DNA from: Postechiella sp039985655
GTDB taxonomy: Bacteria > Bacteroidota > Bacteroidia > Flavobacteriales > Flavobacteriaceae
Assembly: GCA_039985655.1 (NCBI GenBank)
Contig: JBDWSF010000007.1
Location: forward strand, 1 to 64,000
Length of the DNA stretch: 64,000 nucleotides
Direction of reading: 5' to 3'
Shown: one piece after another, positions 7,748 through 18,366 of the stretch
Layout of the letters: the number at the start of each line of letters is the position of its first letter
Numbering within the stretch: position 1 is the first letter of the stretch
The notes under the pieces: model-generated
Databases searched by the model: none
Told to the model about the DNA's origin: nothing
The model's input: the letters and a program-made list of their open reading frames with translations, nothing else
Translations under genes and position numbers: made by a program

Positions 7748-10700
7748 ATGAATAAGTATTTTTATCTTCTAGTCGTTTGTCTTTTAATTTTATCATGTAA
7801 TACCTCAAACGAAACACCTATATATCATGCCGGAAAATGGGAAAATCCAGAATGGGAAAACCCAGAGATTTTTCAAATTAATAGAGAAGCTCCAACAGCC
7901 TCATTTTACAGATACACGAATGCAGATGAAGCTTTAGAAAATGAAAGCTGGAAAAATTCAGACATGTATACGTCTTTAAATGGTAAATGGAATTTTTATT
8001 TTGCAGATAGTGTATCTGCTCGCCCAACAGATTTTTATAAAAATGATTTTAGTTTAAAAGGTTGGGATACTATTAATGTCCCATCTAATTGGGAAATGAA
8101 AGGTTATGGAGTCCCTATTTATGTGAATAGAATTTATGCTTTTCCAACTAATCCACCTTTTATACCTCATAACATAAATAATGTGGGGAGTTATAAAAGA
8201 GACTTTGAAGTTTCGGAAGATTGGGATGGTAAAGATATTTATCTTCATTTTGCAGGTGTTAGTGGTGCTATGTATGTATGGGTAAATGGAGAAAAGGTTG
8301 GATATAATGAAGGAAGTAAAACAGCTGCAGAGTTTAAAATTACAGATTTTGTTAAAACTGGTAAAAACAACATTTCTGTACAAGTACTTCGTTGGTCTGA
8401 TGCTAGTTATATGGAAGATCAAGATTTTTGGAGATTAAGTGGTATTGAACGTGATGTATATGTGTATGCCTCAAATAAAGTTACTGTTAGAGATTTTAGA
8501 GTTACTTCAGATCTAGAAAATAATTATACCGATGGTATATTTGACGCCAGTTTAAAAGTAGATAATAATACCAATAGGGAAATTGAAAATGCTATTGAAA
8601 TTAAATTGTTAGATGGTGCAAATGAAGTTTATTCGGAGTCGAAAACCGTTAAGTTAAAAGCAGGAAGGAACAAGGTTAATTTTAATAAAGTATTAACAGA
8701 TATAAATACTTGGAATGCAGAAAAACCAAACCTGTACAAGTTGCTTATTCATTTAAAGGATGAAAAAGGAAATACAATTGAAGCAACTGCAATTAAAGTA
8801 GGTTTTAGAAATATTAAAATTGAAAATAATCAATTCTTAGTAAATGGCAAACCTGTGCTTTTAAAAGGGGCAAATCTTCACGACCATAGCGATACAGAAG
8901 GGCATACCATATCTGAAGCACTTACTTTAAAAGATTTAGAAGTTATGAAACAAAATAACTTAAACGCTATTCGTTGTAGTCACTATCCAAAAGACCCACA
9001 TTTTTATAGAATGTGCGATAAATACGGTTTTTATGTGGTAGATGAAGCTAATATAGAATCACATGGTTTAGGAGCTACAAATCAAGGCTTAGACAAGAAT
9101 AAAAAAGCACAAGCTATACATCCTGCATATTCACCAAAATGGAAAGAAGCGCATATGGATAGAACTATTAGAATGTTTGAACGCGATAAAAACTTTCCAA
9201 GTATTGTAACATGGTCTCTTGGAAATGAAGCTGGTAATGGAGAAAACTTTTTTGCAACCTATAAATGGTTAAAAGAGAATGACGCTACTAGACCTACACA
9301 ATATGAAGGTGCTACAAATTATGCAAATACAGATATTCAAGCGCCTATGTATTGGGCGATTGAGAAAATGATTAAATATGCTGAAAATGAACCTAACCGT
9401 CCATTAATTCAATGTGAATATGCTCATGCTATGGGTAATAGTGTTGGAAACTTGCAGAAATATTGGGATGTTATTGAGAAATATGATGTTATGCAAGGTG
9501 GATTTATCTGGGATTGGGTAGATCAAGGTATATTAACAAAGAATAAAGAAGGAGTGCCTTATTGGGCTTATGGAGGGGATTTAGGTGCAGATGCTTATAG
9601 AAGTGATGTTAATTTTTGTTTAAATGGAATTGTAAATCCTGATAGAACAGCACATCCTGCATTGTTTGAAGTTAAAAAAGTATATCAATATATAAAATTT
9701 AAAGCTTCAAACTTAAAGAAAGGAGAAATTGAAATAAAGAACATATACGATTTCACCAATTTAAGCGAATATGATTTTACATGGACGTTGTTAGAAGATG
9801 GGATAGAAAAAACAAAAGGAGCATTAGATCAACTCGATATTGCATCATATGAAACCAAAAAAATAAAAATAGATTTACCAAAGCTAGATAATCCAAACGC
9901 AGAATATCACTTGAATATCTATGCTTTAAATAAGAATATAAGTGATTTATTACCATTAAATCATGTCGTAGCTTTTGAACAATTTCAATTAACAAGTTTA
10001 GATTTAGTTAAAGAATCAATTATATCTAATGATGTTATTTTATTGAAATCAGAAAATAACATTACTTCAATTTCAAATGAAAATTTTGATTTAAAATTAG
10101 ATAAAAAAACGGGAAAACTTGCAAGTTTAGATTATGGAAATGGCTCTATTTTAGTTGAATCTATTACGCCTAATTTTTGGCGTGCAATTACTGATAATGA
10201 TTTCGGTGCCAAATCACCAAAAAAATTAGGAGTTTGGAAAGAAGCAACTGAAAATCAAAATTTAAAAGGGATTAAGGTTTTTAATAATTCAAAAGAAATA
10301 GCACCTTCAGATATTTCTAAAGTAACTGGGGAAGTTCGTATTCAAACTATTTTTGATTTAGCTTCTGTAAAAGGTCAAATTATTGTTGAATATAGTATTC
10401 AACCTTCTGGCGAAATTACAGTAACAAATAAGCTAAGAAATATAGATAAAACGTTACCGCATTTACCAAGGTTTGGAAATAATTTCATCATTAAAAATGA
10501 ATATCAAAATGTAGAATGGTTTGGTAGAGGTCCTCATGAAAATTATAACGATAGAAACACGGCAGCATTAGTTGGAGTGTATAAGTTGCCTGTAGCAGAT
10601 TTGTATTTCCCTTACATTCGTCCTCAAGAAAATGGATACAGAACAGATGTGCGTTGGTTAACTTTTGCAAATAAAGAAGGTAACGGAATTAGAATTGAGG

Positions 10701-10945
10701 GACCTCAATTATTAAGTTTTAGTGCGCATCATCAATACAATGATGATTTTGATGCTGGAGAAGAAAAACAACAACGCCATACAATCGATATTATAAAAAG
10801 AGATTTTGTGAACATTAATATTGATTATAAACAAACAGGAATTGGAGGTGATAATAGTTGGAGTCCGAGAGCGTTAGCACATAAAGAGTTTAGAGTAAAA
10901 GCTGATGATTTAGAATATTCATATCGAATAATTCCTTTAAAATAA
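7748..10945 (+). CDS. GH2 beta-galactosidase-type lipoprotein (LacZ-like)
   Basis: A 1065-residue exo-glycosidase, probably a periplasmic or outer-membrane beta-galactosidase that trims oligosaccharides imported by the SusCD systems. It has a lipoprotein signal (lipobox LILSC, Cys17), the N-terminal GH2 jelly-roll (GKWNFYFAD to about 240), an Ig-like domain, the TIM barrel (about 350-640), and a C-terminal region of the LacZ small-domain type (about 780-1065, with WFGRGPHENYNDR). The acid/base Glu494 lies in SLGNEAGNG and the nucleophile Glu557 in QCEYAHAMGNS. It is a monocistronic unit behind promoter site D. Substrate stereochemistry is inferred from the family and from the galactan-like gene set. 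Confidence 0.85.
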   Translation: MNKYFYLLVVCLLILSCNTSNETPIYHAGKWENPEWENPEIFQINREAPTASFYRYTNADEALENESWKNSDMYTSLNGKWNFYFADSVSARPTDFYKNDFSLKGWDTINVPSNWEMKGYGVPIYVNRIYAFPTNPPFIPHNINNVGSYKRDFEVSEDWDGKDIYLHFAGVSGAMYVWVNGEKVGYNEGSKTAAEFKITDFVKTGKNNISVQVLRWSDASYMEDQDFWRLSGIERDVYVYASNKVTVRDFRVTSDLENNYTDGIFDASLKVDNNTNREIENAIEIKLLDGANEVYSESKTVKLKAGRNKVNFNKVLTDINTWNAEKPNLYKLLIHLKDEKGNTIEATAIKVGFRNIKIENNQFLVNGKPVLLKGANLHDHSDTEGHTISEALTLKDLEVMKQNNLNAIRCSHYPKDPHFYRMCDKYGFYVVDEANIESHGLGATNQGLDKNKKAQAIHPAYSPKWKEAHMDRTIRMFERDKNFPSIVTWSLGNEAGNGENFFATYKWLKENDATRPTQYEGATNYANTDIQAPMYWAIEKMIKYAENEPNRPLIQCEYAHAMGNSVGNLQKYWDVIEKYDVMQGGFIWDWVDQGILTKNKEGVPYWAYGGDLGADAYRSDVNFCLNGIVNPDRTAHPALFEVKKVYQYIKFKASNLKKGEIEIKNIYDFTNLSEYDFTWTLLEDGIEKTKGALDQLDIASYETKKIKIDLPKLDNPNAEYHLNIYALNKNISDLLPLNHVVAFEQFQLTSLDLVKESIISNDVILLKSENNITSISNENFDLKLDKKTGKLASLDYGNGSILVESITPNFWRAITDNDFGAKSPKKLGVWKEATENQNLKGIKVFNNSKEIAPSDISKVTGEVRIQTIFDLASVKGQIIVEYSIQPSGEITVTNKLRNIDKTLPHLPRFGNNFIIKNEYQNVEWFGRGPHENYNDRNTAALVGVYKLPVADLYFPYIRPQENGYRTDVRWLTFANKEGNGIRIEGPQLLSFSAHHQYNDDFDAGEEKQQRHTIDIIKRDFVNINIDYKQTGIGGDNSWSPRALAHKEFRVKADDLEYSYRIIPLK

Positions 10946-10956
10946 TAAAGGAATTA
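10929..10956 (+). terminator. Weak hairpin overlapping the GH2 stop codon
   Basis: TAATTCCTTTA (10929-10939) pairs with TAAAGGAATTA (10946-10956). There is no T-tract, so termination is uncertain. The following stretch to 11,390 (about 430 bp) holds no gene I can support. It may contain decayed insertion-sequence DNA. Confidence 0.3.
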
Positions 10957-11390
10957 ATTAGTGAAACTCCATTTTGAGAGGTCTTGTAAGGTATATTCAA
11001 AATAGCTAGTAACCTGAGTTCGACGTAAGAGAATTGCTTTTTTAACATATAAAAATCAAAATATTTAATACGTTAAATCATTGATTTTTAATGAGTTTTA
11101 ATCTGTCTAGGAAGTATGCTTTAAGAGATAGTTGAGGAGATTTTGGTAGAGGTTTGCATAAATATTGAAAAGTGATTTGAAATAAAGTTTTTAGAGATCG
11201 GTTCAGATTTAAATCATGTTCATTTTTTATTACAAAGTGTCCCTTTTTTATCAGTAAAAAATATAACGTAATTATATAGGGAAAAGGAGTAGAAGGTAGG
11301 ATACTATTTGGTTTTAAACCACTTCATAAAAATAAAAGGTACTGTTTTAAAATCCAAGTAAAAACAAAAAAAATATTTATTTTTGATAAA

Positions 11391-12460
11391 CTAAGGAAGA
11401 GCAACCTTTGGTTCTCTATCCTGTATAGCTTCACTACTTGTTGGTGGAGCTATTTTTATTTTAGCGTAATCTTTATTATATATTTCATCTTTCTTCCATA
11501 AGGTATATATTAGAGCGAGTAGTTTTCTTTGTATTGCTACTTGCCCTATCATTTTTGATGGTTTTTTTGGATGATTCTCAGGTAATTCTACTTTAGGTTT
11601 TCGTTATATCTACATGCTACCATTGCGGGAAAATATAATGCATTTCTAATATATCGATTACCTTTCTTGGAAATTCTAGTTTTACCTTTTACAGATGTGC
11701 CAGATTCCCTCTGAACCACATCGTAACCTGCGTAGCTTACAAGTTGTTTGATGTTTTTTACGTGTTGAAAACCTAGTGTTTCTGCTAATATCGTGGCGAT
11801 AGTCAGAATTCCAACTCCTTTAATGGTCAGTAGTTTTTCTACCTTCTTGTTAAGTTCTTGGTCTGATTTAATTAGTTTTTCAATTTCTATTTTCACCAAC
11901 GAAATTTGTTTCTCTATTTCTTTTATTAACTTGGTATTACTTTTTAAGATTATACTTTGAACTTCATATGAGCTTTCTTTACTATGTTTGATGTTCCCTA
12001 ATGCCGTTTTCTGCTCTTGTAGTTGGACATAATATCTAGTCAGATTTCTTCAAATAGGTTGCACATGGCTTGATCCATTTTTTATGTACTCTTTCTAATG
12101 CAAATTGACTTAGTCTTTTGGCATCGATTTCATCTGTCTTAATTTTTACATTTAAGCTTAAAAAATAATGTTTAGAAGTGTTGGGTAGAACAACTGTAGC
12201 TTCTTGCTTAATGTCGTATAAATGATGAGCTAGCTTTTCATAATAGACTCCTGTAGCTTCCATTAGAAAGTTAATGGAAACAGTATTAGATTTAACTTTT
12301 CTTACCCATCTAAGAAGTTGATTGAATCCTGTTTTCTCATTTTTGAAGTTTTTAACTTCACTAAAAATCAGGCTACCATCTTGATACTTTGAGCACAAAC
12401 AGGCTGTATAAGTATCTTTAGAAATGTCTATTCCAATGCTTTGTTTCTGTATTCTTATAA
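11391..12460 (-). pseudogene. Decayed IS110-family transposase
   Basis: The remains of a DEDD transposase that moves IS110-type elements. The N-terminal half has IGIDISKD, FLMEATGVYYE and KTDEIDAKRL (the DEDD residues), but no ATG fits at its start. A one-base frameshift after PCATYLKK (near 12,045) moves into LTRYYVQLQEQKTALGN. The C-terminal Transposase_20 domain (LTIKGVGILTIATILAETLG, SYAGYDVVQRESG) then ends early near 11,588. A second frameshift leads to NHPKKPSKMIGQVAIQRKLL, which ends at a TAG at 11,391. With at least two frameshifts it cannot encode an active enzyme. It separates the GH2 gene from the susCD operon. Confidence 0.8.
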
Positions 12461-12701
12461 CAATTCTTGAATTAATTTGGTTATCGACTAATTCTTCCTC
12501 GTTTTTCCTTTTCTCTTATTCAAGCTGGTATAAAACCGCCTTAAGTACTGTTCAAACTCCAAAGAATAAATGCATACGGACTAGTCCTTTTTTACGATAT
12601 AGTAGTTAATACTTACCTAACCCCACTTCGCCTCGCATGCTAGTCGATTATACCTTGTATTAAACAACAATATAATCAACCCTTAATAATTCTTCATAAA
12701 A

Positions 12702-12750
12702 ATAAAAGCCTTACTAATAGTTTTTAAACTCTTAGTAAGGCTTTTATATG
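12702..12750 (-). terminator. Terminator of the susCD operon
   Basis: ATAAAAGCCTTACTA (12702-12716) pairs perfectly with TAGTAAGGCTTTTAT (12733-12747). Read on the minus strand it is followed by a T-rich run, fitting the end of the operon whose last gene stops at 12,765. The stretch 12,461-12,700 is non-coding flank of the decayed IS110 element. Confidence 0.7.
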
Positions 12751-12764
12751 TAACTTAATCTTAT

Positions 12765-13679
12765 CTACAAATCAAATTGATTTACACCATCAACAACTCT
12801 ATTTCTAAACTCTAAAATATCTTTTGCAACATAACTTGTTCCATTAAAATCAAAAGAATAATTAAGGGTTATTTCTCTTGTTTCGGGATTATAGAAAGAA
12901 CCGCCATCATCATTTACATCTATACCACCTCTATCTGTAGCCGTTTTTATAGTTATTGTATTGTCAGAAGCCACTATAATGTCCATTGTTTTATCTGCGC
13001 CTCTTAAATTAGCTAATCCATTACATGATAATGAATCAGGACCTAACATTCTTAATTCTAAGACATCTGTAATGCCAGCTGGATAAACAAAAGTATCATT
13101 TAGTGTCCCTGTTCTTATAGCTTCACCTGTTTGAACATAATCACCATATAATTGATTGATATATGTAAATGTTATCATTGTCGAACTTCGTTCTGATAAA
13201 ATAGAATCTGCTTTAACAACATTATCTAATTGAAAACCTAAAGCATAGTTATTCCCTAATGATACTGGATCTGTAAGAAAGTTTATAGAATCTGCCTTTA
13301 CATAAACGAAACCTTGTGTTTTTCCGGCTTTAATGACTATTTTGTTATCGGTTGGATTTCCTTCAACATCTACTAATTCGTAATAATTTGAAGGCAATAC
13401 GTCTTGTCCTGCATCTGTTACAATAGCATCGTTTAAAGAAAATGTTACTTCTACGTCTTCTGTATTAGAAAGTCTTCCTCCCAATACAACACCAACACCT
13501 ATTTGCATGCCTTCTCCCATTATAAAAGAACGATCAATTTGAGGATGAGGTAAATATACAGACGTAAAGTCAAATTCGTTTTCAACAAAATCGTCAAAAG
13601 AGCATGAAGCAACGCTTAATATGATCACTAGTAGAAGAACTAATGATTGTACAATAGATTTTAATTTATTTTTTTTCAT
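12765..13679 (-). CDS. Surface lipoprotein, DUF1735/SusE-like glycan-binding
   Basis: A 304-residue lipoprotein (lipobox SVASC, Cys26). An N-terminal Ig-like domain of the DUF1735/BT_3987-like type (VTFSLNDAIV, LPSNYYEL, IVIKAGKTQGFVYVK, about residues 30-170) is followed by a C-terminal beta domain (YGDYVQTGE to the end). Such proteins sit on the outer surface next to SusD and bind glycan; they are called surface glycan-binding proteins and have no known catalytic activity. It is the last gene of the susCDCD operon, 22 bp after the second SusD gene, and is followed by a terminator. Ligand is unknown. Confidence 0.75.
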   Translation of the reverse strand: MKKNKLKSIVQSLVLLLVIILSVASCSFDDFVENEFDFTSVYLPHPQIDRSFIMGEGMQIGVGVVLGGRLSNTEDVEVTFSLNDAIVTDAGQDVLPSNYYELVDVEGNPTDNKIVIKAGKTQGFVYVKADSINFLTDPVSLGNNYALGFQLDNVVKADSILSERSSTMITFTYINQLYGDYVQTGEAIRTGTLNDTFVYPAGITDVLELRMLGPDSLSCNGLANLRGADKTMDIIVASDNTITIKTATDRGGIDVNDDGGSFYNPETREITLNYSFDFNGTSYVAKDILEFRNRVVDGVNQFDL

Positions 13680-13701
13680 AATCTTTAATATTTGTTTTTG
13701 T

Positions 13702-15489
13702 TTACCAACCTTGGTTTTGTTCTAAATTCTTGTTTAATTGTAACTCATCATACGGTAATGGTAAATAGTAATTTTTCGGCTCAAAAATTCTTCTTTCAAC
13801 CTCTATAGTATTGTATGAAAAAGTATCATCAGAATTTTTAGTTATTTCAACACCTTCAAGATCTTCGATACTAGTTATACTTTTCCATCGTCTTAAATCA
13901 TGAAATCTTTCCCCAGTAAAACATAACTCTATACGTCTTTCATTTTTGATTAAATCTCTAAAATCATCAGAATTTGTAGCAGCTTCATCTAAATAAGGAT
14001 CTAAAAACAAACCAGCTCTTTGTCTAACTCTCTCTAATGCATCTTTAGCAGAAAAATTAAAGCCTGCAGGTGCTGTATTTGGTCCAGAAATTTCGTTTAA
14101 AGCTTCTGCATAACTTAAATATATATCTGTAAGTCCTAATTGCACATATACCTTAGGCAGTGTCGTTACTCTATCTTCTTCTGAAGGGTCAAAATTTAAA
14201 TTATTTAAATATTTTTTTAAATAATAACCAGTTCTAGTTCCTTCATTAGGAATAAAACCACCAAAATTATCTGCACCACCTTCAAAAGTTTCTATTGAGG
14301 TGTAATCTGTACAGTTTGCAGATCCAAAACATTCATCTCCATTGTAAAATATAAATTTATAAAATCTAGAATCTCTTGATGTATATGGAACTGTCGCATC
14401 ATAATTACTAGATGTATTATTTATTGGATATCCTCTAGAATCAGGAAATGCATCTACTAAATTTTGAGATGGGTTTACTTCACCTTGTCCATATAAAGTT
14501 GGTGGATATAAACGACTTTCTAAACTATTGTTACTTCTAGAATTACGCATTCTCCATATATGGTCAGGATTGTTTTCTCTATCAAAATCATAAGTTTGTA
14601 ATGATTTTAAACCACCGTTTTGCTCAATAACATCATTAGCCAAACTTGCTGCTAATTCCCATTTAGTTATATCATTTGTAATGTTAAAAGCTGGACTTGC
14701 AGCAAATAACGCTACTTTTGCTTTTAATGCATATGCAGCTAAACCACTTGCTCTACCAGTTTCTGAACGATTAAGACCATCATTTGATTCGTTTATTTCT
14801 TCAGTTAAAGGATTATCATTTATTACATTAATATTATAATCAATCGGTAAATTGTCTATTGCAACATCTAAATCTGCCATAATTTGATCAACACATTCAT
14901 CAAAAGTATTTCTACTTAAGGTAGCATAAGCATCATTTTCTAAAATGCCATCAACTATAGGAAACCCAAGCATGGTTCCGCTTTCATTTGGACCTCCAAA
15001 TACTTTAAGTAATTCCCATTCTGCCCAAGCTTTTAAAAAGTGCGCTTCACCATAATACCTTTGTATTACTGCATCACTTATGCCTGCACTTGCCTCAGAA
15101 GGCAAGTAGGGTAAACCTGTATTATGTACCAAATCTATGTATTGATAAACGACTCTAATGTTGTTATATGATTGTTGCCAAACATAATTTAAAGGATTGC
15201 TAGTAGGTCCCCAATAGCCAGTTGCTAAATTTGTTTCTGATGAGTTTATTACGCCATTGTCTGTTAAGTATTCTATTCCGAAATCCGTAAAATACCGAAA
15301 TGAATAGTCTCTATATATATCATCTAAAAGTCCTCTAGATCGTCTTCCGGATTCTAACACTTCTTCTTCATGTGTATATTGTATGTCCTCATCAAGGAAG
15401 CTACTACATCCAGAAAGACATAATACTAAGATAATAGTTGTTAATACTTTATTAGTTAATTTCATCATCTTTTTATATTTTTTTGCCAT
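13702..15489 (-). CDS. susD-like: SusD/RagB-family glycan-binding lipoprotein (second pair)
   Basis: A 595-residue lipoprotein (lipobox CLSGC, Cys28 from the chosen start; a later Met at residue 9 is also possible). It has the SusD pattern: the N-terminal YRDYSFRYFTD region, TPR-like helices with AHFLKAWAEWELLKVFGG, and the C-terminal RRIELCFTGERFHDLRRWK motif followed by YLPLPYDELQLN. SusD is the lid that captures oligosaccharides above the SusC pore. It starts 7 bp after the upstream SusC gene ends, so the pair is translationally linked. Confidence 0.9.
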   Translation of the reverse strand: MAKKYKKMMKLTNKVLTTIILVLCLSGCSSFLDEDIQYTHEEEVLESGRRSRGLLDDIYRDYSFRYFTDFGIEYLTDNGVINSSETNLATGYWGPTSNPLNYVWQQSYNNIRVVYQYIDLVHNTGLPYLPSEASAGISDAVIQRYYGEAHFLKAWAEWELLKVFGGPNESGTMLGFPIVDGILENDAYATLSRNTFDECVDQIMADLDVAIDNLPIDYNINVINDNPLTEEINESNDGLNRSETGRASGLAAYALKAKVALFAASPAFNITNDITKWELAASLANDVIEQNGGLKSLQTYDFDRENNPDHIWRMRNSRSNNSLESRLYPPTLYGQGEVNPSQNLVDAFPDSRGYPINNTSSNYDATVPYTSRDSRFYKFIFYNGDECFGSANCTDYTSIETFEGGADNFGGFIPNEGTRTGYYLKKYLNNLNFDPSEEDRVTTLPKVYVQLGLTDIYLSYAEALNEISGPNTAPAGFNFSAKDALERVRQRAGLFLDPYLDEAATNSDDFRDLIKNERRIELCFTGERFHDLRRWKSITSIEDLEGVEITKNSDDTFSYNTIEVERRIFEPKNYYLPLPYDELQLNKNLEQNQGW

Positions 15490-15496
15490 TTATTTA

Positions 15497-18301
15497 TTAA
15501 AAATCCATAGAAAAACCTAAGACGAAACTTTTCATCATAGGATATTCAAAAGCTCCAGCCGATAGGTCTTCTACATCTAAATCATCGAACTTACTAAATA
15601 ATGCTAAATTACTACCTCTTAAAAATAGTTTTACATTAGAAAAGATACTTTTGTCCATCAAGTTTTTTGGTAAGGTATATCCTAATTCTAAGTTAGAAAT
15701 TCTAAAATGACTTCCATCTACTAACCAATAGTCAGAGTTTACATAATTATTAATACTTTGCGTAGTACTAAGCCTTGGGTTTGCATTACCGTTAGGTAGA
15801 TTACTATTAACACTTGCAAAATAGGTTCCTAAACCATAATGTGTATAGTAAGATCTTCCAGATAAATTAACATCGTATCCACCAACACCCATACCTACAA
15901 CATCTAAATTAAAGTTTTTGTATTCAAAGCCTAAATTTATACCATAGTTAAATCTTGGAGTTGTATTTCCAACTGCTCTTCTATCTCTAGAATCAATAAC
16001 ATTATCTCCATTTTGATCTACGTATTTAATATCTCCAATTTGTACATCTCCAAATTGAGGTAAAGCGCTACCTATATTTTCTGCTGTAAACAAACCATCA
16101 CTAACATAACCTATGAAGTTGTCTTCAGGGTCACCTTGTTGTAGTCTATATTCATCTGGATATGGTATTTCTGCTATTGTTTCTCCTGTAATTTTGTTAT
16201 ATCCTGCATTTACATTTAAATAATATTTAAAATCTCCAATATTATCATTAAACATAATGTTTGCATTAAAACCTTGATTATTTCTATCTGTAAAGTTTAT
16301 TTGTGGTAAAAAAGTATCTCCACCTAATGCGTCTGCAAATAGAGCACTAGCTCTTGTTACTTGATTATTAATATCAATATTAAAATAGTTAATATCTAAA
16401 CTCAATTTTTTAAACATACTTAATTGCACACCAGCAAAAAATTGATCGTACACAATCCAGTCTATAGCTTCGTTTGCTATATTTCCTACTCTATAACCAA
16501 AATCTTCTGATTGTGTTGTGTTTGCATCACCAAGATAAATAGTATTACTATTTATACCACCTCCCCATGTATTTAAATAATAAAACGTTTCAGCGGTGTA
16601 CTCTGTTCCTATTTCTCCATAAGAAGCTCTAAATTTAAGAAAGTCAATAGTTTTACTGTCTTTTAGAAAATCTTCGTTTGAAGCTACCCAAGCTATGCCA
16701 GCTGTAGGGAAAAAATTCGTTCTATTATTTCCTATAAATTTACTACTGGTACTTGTATTTAAGTTAGCATAAAGCATATACTTATCTTGTAATGCGTAAG
16801 ATGCATTTAAATTAAAAGTTAAGTTACGATTATCTGGCTGTGAAGCGTTTATATTAGGCTCATAAAATAAAAAATGATTTAAATTTATGTCTAATGTAGA
16901 TTGATCCATTTTTTTTGAGTAATTTAAGTACCCTCCATAAGTAAATGTTTTTCGTATATCTGCATCTGCGCCTGTTCTACCTACAGTAAGATCTAAAGCA
17001 TCAAAAGCTTGAACTTTCAATGCTAAAGAATCTTGATTATTACTATCTTGTAAATTTTCTATAGTGTATAAGCCAGGTCTATTATTAGTTAATAACACTT
17101 TTCCATTAGAAGTTCTTATCATTCCATGAGTGCTGTATTTAAGACCTGGGACATATTTATTTAAATTAACATCAATAGCTACATTAAAAACTAAAGCAGC
17201 ATCATACTCTGTATAAATACCTCCACCTTCTAATTCAGATAATAAGTTTGATCTAAATTGATTACTTACTACATATGCGGTATCTCCAACTTTTAAAGGA
17301 AATGCATTTGCAGGCGTATTACTAATCAAGCTAAAAGTAGTGCCAGGGCCAATTACAGGTCTTTTGTTTTCTCTAAATTTGCCATAAATACTAGCTCGAG
17401 CTTCTATCATATCACTAACTTTAGTATTTATTTTTGTTCTAAAAGTAATATTCCTTCCATCTATATCTCCTTCATCAACATTTTCAAGACCTTCCCAGTC
17501 TGAATAAGCAACAAAAGCACTATAAGATACATTATCTTGTCCGCCATATACATTAAGAGAAGCATAATTAGATTGTGATGTCTTATCTAAATATGTTTCT
17601 TGGCGATCTACATTAGGAAATCTTATAGGATCAGATCCATTATTGTATGCAGCTATAGCTTCAGCACTATATACATTTCCAAATCCATCATTGTTGGAAG
17701 CTCGGTTTATTACCGTTGCATATTCTGATGCAGATAATAATCTAGGTAAGCGTGTAGCAGAATTTAAGGTACTATGGTAATTAACCTCAACCGTTGGTTT
17801 TCCTAGTTTACCACCTTTAGTAACAATATAAATAAGTCCATTATCTCCTAAATTTCCTAGTATAGAATTAAAAGTAGCATCAGTAAATACAATTACTTCT
17901 TTAACTTCCCTTAAATCTACTTGCAAACCTACTGGATACCCATCAACTAAAATTGTTGGTGATCCTCCATTAAGACTAATTGAATATCCATTAGCACCAG
18001 GAGTGTTGCTTGTTCTAGTTATTCTTAAGCCTGGTACTCGTCCTCTTAGGGCTTCGTAAACGTGATCTCCAGATGTTTGTCTTAGCACATCTCCAGAAAT
18101 TCTGAATACAGACCCTGTGGTTTTGCTTAAATTGAAAATTCCAAATGGTGTAGTCAGAATATCGTCATTGCCTTTTTGTAATGAATCCTGAACGATTAAT
18201 GCATTTAATAACGTATTGTTTTGAGCAATACTAATATTAATGACTAGCATATTAAGTAAGCAGAAAATAAAAACTTTGATTTCTGTTATGGTTAGTTTCA
18301 T
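15497..18301 (-). CDS. susC-like: SusC-family TonB-dependent transporter, short form (second pair)
   Basis: A 934-residue outer-membrane transporter. The signal peptide ends near NISIAQ. The plug domain is clear (YEALRGRVPGLRITR, SPTILVDGYPVG, about residues 75-170) and the 22-strand barrel follows, ending in MKSFVLGFSMDF with the usual final aromatic. Unlike its neighbour at 20,307, it lacks the N-terminal carboxypeptidase-regulatory-like domain and has no clear TonB box. Instead there are only about 50 residues (NTLLNALIVQDSLQKGNDD and following) before the plug. It pairs with the SusD at 13,702. How TonB engages it is an open question. Confidence 0.85.
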   Translation of the reverse strand: MKLTITEIKVFIFCLLNMLVINISIAQNNTLLNALIVQDSLQKGNDDILTTPFGIFNLSKTTGSVFRISGDVLRQTSGDHVYEALRGRVPGLRITRTSNTPGANGYSISLNGGSPTILVDGYPVGLQVDLREVKEVIVFTDATFNSILGNLGDNGLIYIVTKGGKLGKPTVEVNYHSTLNSATRLPRLLSASEYATVINRASNNDGFGNVYSAEAIAAYNNGSDPIRFPNVDRQETYLDKTSQSNYASLNVYGGQDNVSYSAFVAYSDWEGLENVDEGDIDGRNITFRTKINTKVSDMIEARASIYGKFRENKRPVIGPGTTFSLISNTPANAFPLKVGDTAYVVSNQFRSNLLSELEGGGIYTEYDAALVFNVAIDVNLNKYVPGLKYSTHGMIRTSNGKVLLTNNRPGLYTIENLQDSNNQDSLALKVQAFDALDLTVGRTGADADIRKTFTYGGYLNYSKKMDQSTLDINLNHFLFYEPNINASQPDNRNLTFNLNASYALQDKYMLYANLNTSTSSKFIGNNRTNFFPTAGIAWVASNEDFLKDSKTIDFLKFRASYGEIGTEYTAETFYYLNTWGGGINSNTIYLGDANTTQSEDFGYRVGNIANEAIDWIVYDQFFAGVQLSMFKKLSLDINYFNIDINNQVTRASALFADALGGDTFLPQINFTDRNNQGFNANIMFNDNIGDFKYYLNVNAGYNKITGETIAEIPYPDEYRLQQGDPEDNFIGYVSDGLFTAENIGSALPQFGDVQIGDIKYVDQNGDNVIDSRDRRAVGNTTPRFNYGINLGFEYKNFNLDVVGMGVGGYDVNLSGRSYYTHYGLGTYFASVNSNLPNGNANPRLSTTQSINNYVNSDYWLVDGSHFRISNLELGYTLPKNLMDKSIFSNVKLFLRGSNLALFSKFDDLDVEDLSAGAFEYPMMKSFVLGFSMDF

Positions 18302-18366
18302 TTGTTTGTTTTTATAATTTTTAGTTTATTTAGTGTAGAATATATTTATGAAAATATAATTACATT

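Noticed and set aside
11588..12398. Two separate small IS110 genes
   Set aside because: The region between them continues the same protein in another frame, so they are fragments of one frameshifted transposase.
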